From: Pseudoalteromonas tunicata
Lineage (GTDB): Bacteria; Pseudomonadota; Gammaproteobacteria; Enterobacterales; Alteromonadaceae
Assembly: GCF_002310815.1 (NCBI RefSeq)
Contig: NZ_CP011032.1
Location: 1,404,001 to 1,468,000 of the forward strand
DNA length: 64,000 bases
Direction: 5' to 3'
The notes under the pieces were generated by a model, which was given only the letters and a program-made list of their open reading frames with translations, was not told the origin of the DNA and did not search any database. The first letter of the stretch is position 1. Each line of letters starts with the position of its first letter. Positions 62,050 through 64,000 of this stretch are shown piece by piece. The position numbers and the translations under genes were made by a program.

Positions 62050-64000
62050 ATGCCAAACAATATTCAATTGCAACTAGATAATAACCAAATTTATTTAGAT
62101 GCAAATGCGACAACTGCCGTATTACCTCAAATTGCAGAAGTCGTGTCTCATGCGATGAAAGTATGTTTTGGTAATCCTTCTAGTTCACATATTACCGGTA
62201 TTAAAGCCAAGCATTTGATGGAGCAAACACGGCTATTGGCTAAGACGGTAATAGGTGCAAAAACAGGGCAAGTGCTGTTCACATCGGGTGCAACCGAAGG
62301 GATCCAAACCGCGATAGTCTCTGCTTTGTTGAGTCAGAAAAATCATAGCATTAAAAAACCAGTATTACTGTATGGTGCAACAGAGCATAAAGCTGTGCCT
62401 AATACGTTAAAGCATTGGAATGCAGTGCTTGAAATTAATGCAGAGATTTTGGCCATTCCTGTTAACCCTGACGGTTTGTTGGATTTAACTTTTATTGCAG
62501 AGCATGTGCCAAACGCATTAATGATTTGCACTATGGCTGTGAATAATGAAACTGGGGTTTTTCAAGATTTAGAAAAATTAGAACATGCCATTCGAAATAA
62601 TAATTCAACAGTTGCTTGGATGGTTGACTGTGTTCAAGCGCTCGGTAAAACCTCATTAAAACTAAGTGATACCAGTATTGATTATGCCCCTTTTTCTGGC
62701 CATAAGTTATATGCTCCAAAAGGGATTGGCTTTTTATATATCAGAGAAAACAGCGCTTACACGCCTTTTATTGCCGGGGGTGGGCAAGAAAGTGGTATGC
62801 GTTCAGGGACCGAAAACTTACCTGGGATCGCGGGGCTTAATTGTTTATTTAATTTATTACTTGATGAACAACAAACTGTGTTTAAATCTTATTCGCAATT
62901 GCTTGCTTATCGAGAGCAATTAAGTCAAGTCCTACAGTTTGTTTTTCCTGAAATTGTATTTAATCATGATTTTAATAAGTCAGTACCCACAACAATAAAC
63001 TTTGCAGTGAAGAATGTATCTAGCAAAGAGATTATGGACTTATTTGATGCCGCAGGCATCAGGGTCAGTGCGGGTTCGGCCTGCAGTTCTGGAGCTTCTC
63101 GCAGTTATGTGCTTGATGCCATGAGCGTGCCAAACTGGCAATCAGAAAATGCAATTCGTTTGTCTTTTGGTCCTGCTGCAACCCAAATAGAAATTGATTT
63201 GGCATGTAAGCGTATTTCGCAGCTTAAGTCGGTTTTAGCATCGGCTTGTTTGATTGTTTCTGACCGTGAGCCTCTGGGTGATAAAGAAGTTTGTTCACTT
63301 GGTCTTAGCCAATTTAGGCATCAAGGCGCGTGTAGCTGGCTGTTTGTAACCGATGAAAAACAAGCCGTGGTTATTGACCCTGTTTTGGAGCTGATGCCTC
63401 GTTTAATTAATGTAATTCAAGGCCAAAAGTTAGAACTAGTTGCTGTGCTGGCCTCTCATCAGCACCCTGAACAAGAATCAATGATAGAGCTGTTTTACCA
63501 AATGGCGCAGCTTGAGCCTTTAGCTGCAATGAATCATTTAGGTTGGCCAGTGGGTGTGCAATCATTGAGATTAGGGCAGTACGAATTAAGTGCGATAGCA
63601 ACACCAGGTCACATATCAGATAGTGTGAGCTATCTACTAAAAAATAATGGGGTTACTGAGTTATGTTTTTGTGGCGATTTAATTTTAACGGGTGGGCTTG
63701 GTCGAACTAACTTAGAACAAGGCGATGCTGGAATTATGTATCAATCGATACAAGCATTATCAGAGCAAGTAACAGCGAACACGCTAATGTGCTCATCACA
63801 TGACTATTCGCAAAGTTTTGCAACTGATTGGCAAACTCAAATACGAACAAATCATCTTTTAGAGCAAGTTGTTAATGGTATCATTACGCAAAATGACTTT
63901 ATTACGCAAAAAGTAAAAATTGATGAAACCCTAGCGCAGCAAAACGAGTATTTTTGTGGGGCGGTATTGAACGTGGCAACCGATCCTTTGATAGAGCAAT
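62050..64000 (+). CDS. Cysteine desulfurase fused to a metallo-beta-lactamase-like domain (3' end outside window)
   Basis: 650 codons are open to the window edge from ATG 62050. Residues 1-400 are an aminotransferase-V cysteine desulfurase (NifS/IscS type). The PLP lysine lies in FSGHKLYAPKG, followed by GGGQESGMRSGTENL and the active-site Cys loop in VSAGSACSSGASRSY. Residues about 410-610 resemble an ETHE1-like persulfide dioxygenase. GDLILTGGLGRTNLEQGD and SSHDYS are kept, but the first metal motif (THxHxDH) reads SHQHPEQ. The fusion suggests desulfuration coupled to persulfide handling. A further domain may follow beyond the window. Confidence 0.88.
   Translation, partial: MPNNIQLQLDNNQIYLDANATTAVLPQIAEVVSHAMKVCFGNPSSSHITGIKAKHLMEQTRLLAKTVIGAKTGQVLFTSGATEGIQTAIVSALLSQKNHSIKKPVLLYGATEHKAVPNTLKHWNAVLEINAEILAIPVNPDGLLDLTFIAEHVPNALMICTMAVNNETGVFQDLEKLEHAIRNNNSTVAWMVDCVQALGKTSLKLSDTSIDYAPFSGHKLYAPKGIGFLYIRENSAYTPFIAGGGQESGMRSGTENLPGIAGLNCLFNLLLDEQQTVFKSYSQLLAYREQLSQVLQFVFPEIVFNHDFNKSVPTTINFAVKNVSSKEIMDLFDAAGIRVSAGSACSSGASRSYVLDAMSVPNWQSENAIRLSFGPAATQIEIDLACKRISQLKSVLASACLIVSDREPLGDKEVCSLGLSQFRHQGACSWLFVTDEKQAVVIDPVLELMPRLINVIQGQKLELVAVLASHQHPEQESMIELFYQMAQLEPLAAMNHLGWPVGVQSLRLGQYELSAIATPGHISDSVSYLLKNNGVTELCFCGDLILTGGLGRTNLEQGDAGIMYQSIQALSEQVTANTLMCSSHDYSQSFATDWQTQIRTNHLLEQVVNGIITQNDFITQKVKIDETLAQQNEYFCGAVLNVATDPLIEQ

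Overview
The window looks like a chromosomal segment of a marine gammaproteobacterium of the Alteromonadales, most likely Pseudoalteromonas or a close relative. This is inferred from the moderately low GC content, the smc-zipA-ligA and rsxABCDGE-nth gene orders, the large near-identical tRNA arrays and many ordinary gammaproteobacterial housekeeping genes. No 16S rRNA is present, so the genus remains an inference.

Layout. 1-5.9 kb: 3' part of smc, then zipA, ligA and two small membrane-protein genes. 5.9-7.6 kb: a TPR protein with a receiver domain that lacks its phospho-acceptor Asp. 7.7-8.4 kb: seven tRNA-Val genes on the minus strand. 8.7-10.4 kb: a Tat-exported PhoD-type phosphatase. 10.8-11.7 kb: seven tRNA genes (three Ala, four Glu). 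11.9-12.9 kb: a PilZ protein and gloA. 12.9-32.3 kb: a large accessory region between gloA and nth. 32.1-38.8 kb: nth and the rsx electron-transfer operon. 39-42.9 kb: a degenerate GGDEF/EAL membrane protein, four tRNA-Asn genes and an M48 protease. 43-44 kb: a gene-poor stretch with origin-like sequence motifs. 44.1-64 kb: core genes (MATE pump, uvrB, an rRNA methyltransferase-like gene, queC/queE, wrbA, arsC, bepA, perM, bcp, gcvR, bamC, a YjiH-family gene) and, at the edge, a cysteine desulfurase fused to a metallo-beta-lactamase-like domain.

The accessory region is the main discovery. The last ~80 codons of nth (endonuclease III) occur five extra times as truncated fragments, all in the orientation of nth and all broken at the same Phe-Gly-Trp-Pro codons. 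Each is followed by the same 18-bp left-end motif and then a different cargo module. The simplest reading is repeated site-specific integration into nth. Each arriving island supplied a replacement nth 3' end and displaced the old one, leaving a stack of five or more small islands. Their cargo is a GH13 amylase lipoprotein; a LytTR sensor with a serine hydrolase; a DUF418 protein with a TetR regulator and operator; and a GNAT, a membrane protein and an AraC regulator. The last module starts with the 3' part of a tyrosine recombinase gene and carries phage-like small genes with a 333-bp duplication.

That last module also contains an array of integron gene cassettes (about 26.67-31.89 kb) with six complete attC sites and one truncated attC, but no integron integrase in the window. 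The cassettes encode a Sel1 lipoprotein, a two-gene membrane/GAF-like pair, a zinc-ribbon protein, a winged-helix membrane protein, a Fes-like esterase and an AbiV-like protein. Two attC sites are each interrupted at exactly the recombination triplet GTT by a 147-bp element with 17-bp terminal inverted repeats and a GTT duplication. This looks like a small non-autonomous element that targets attC sites.
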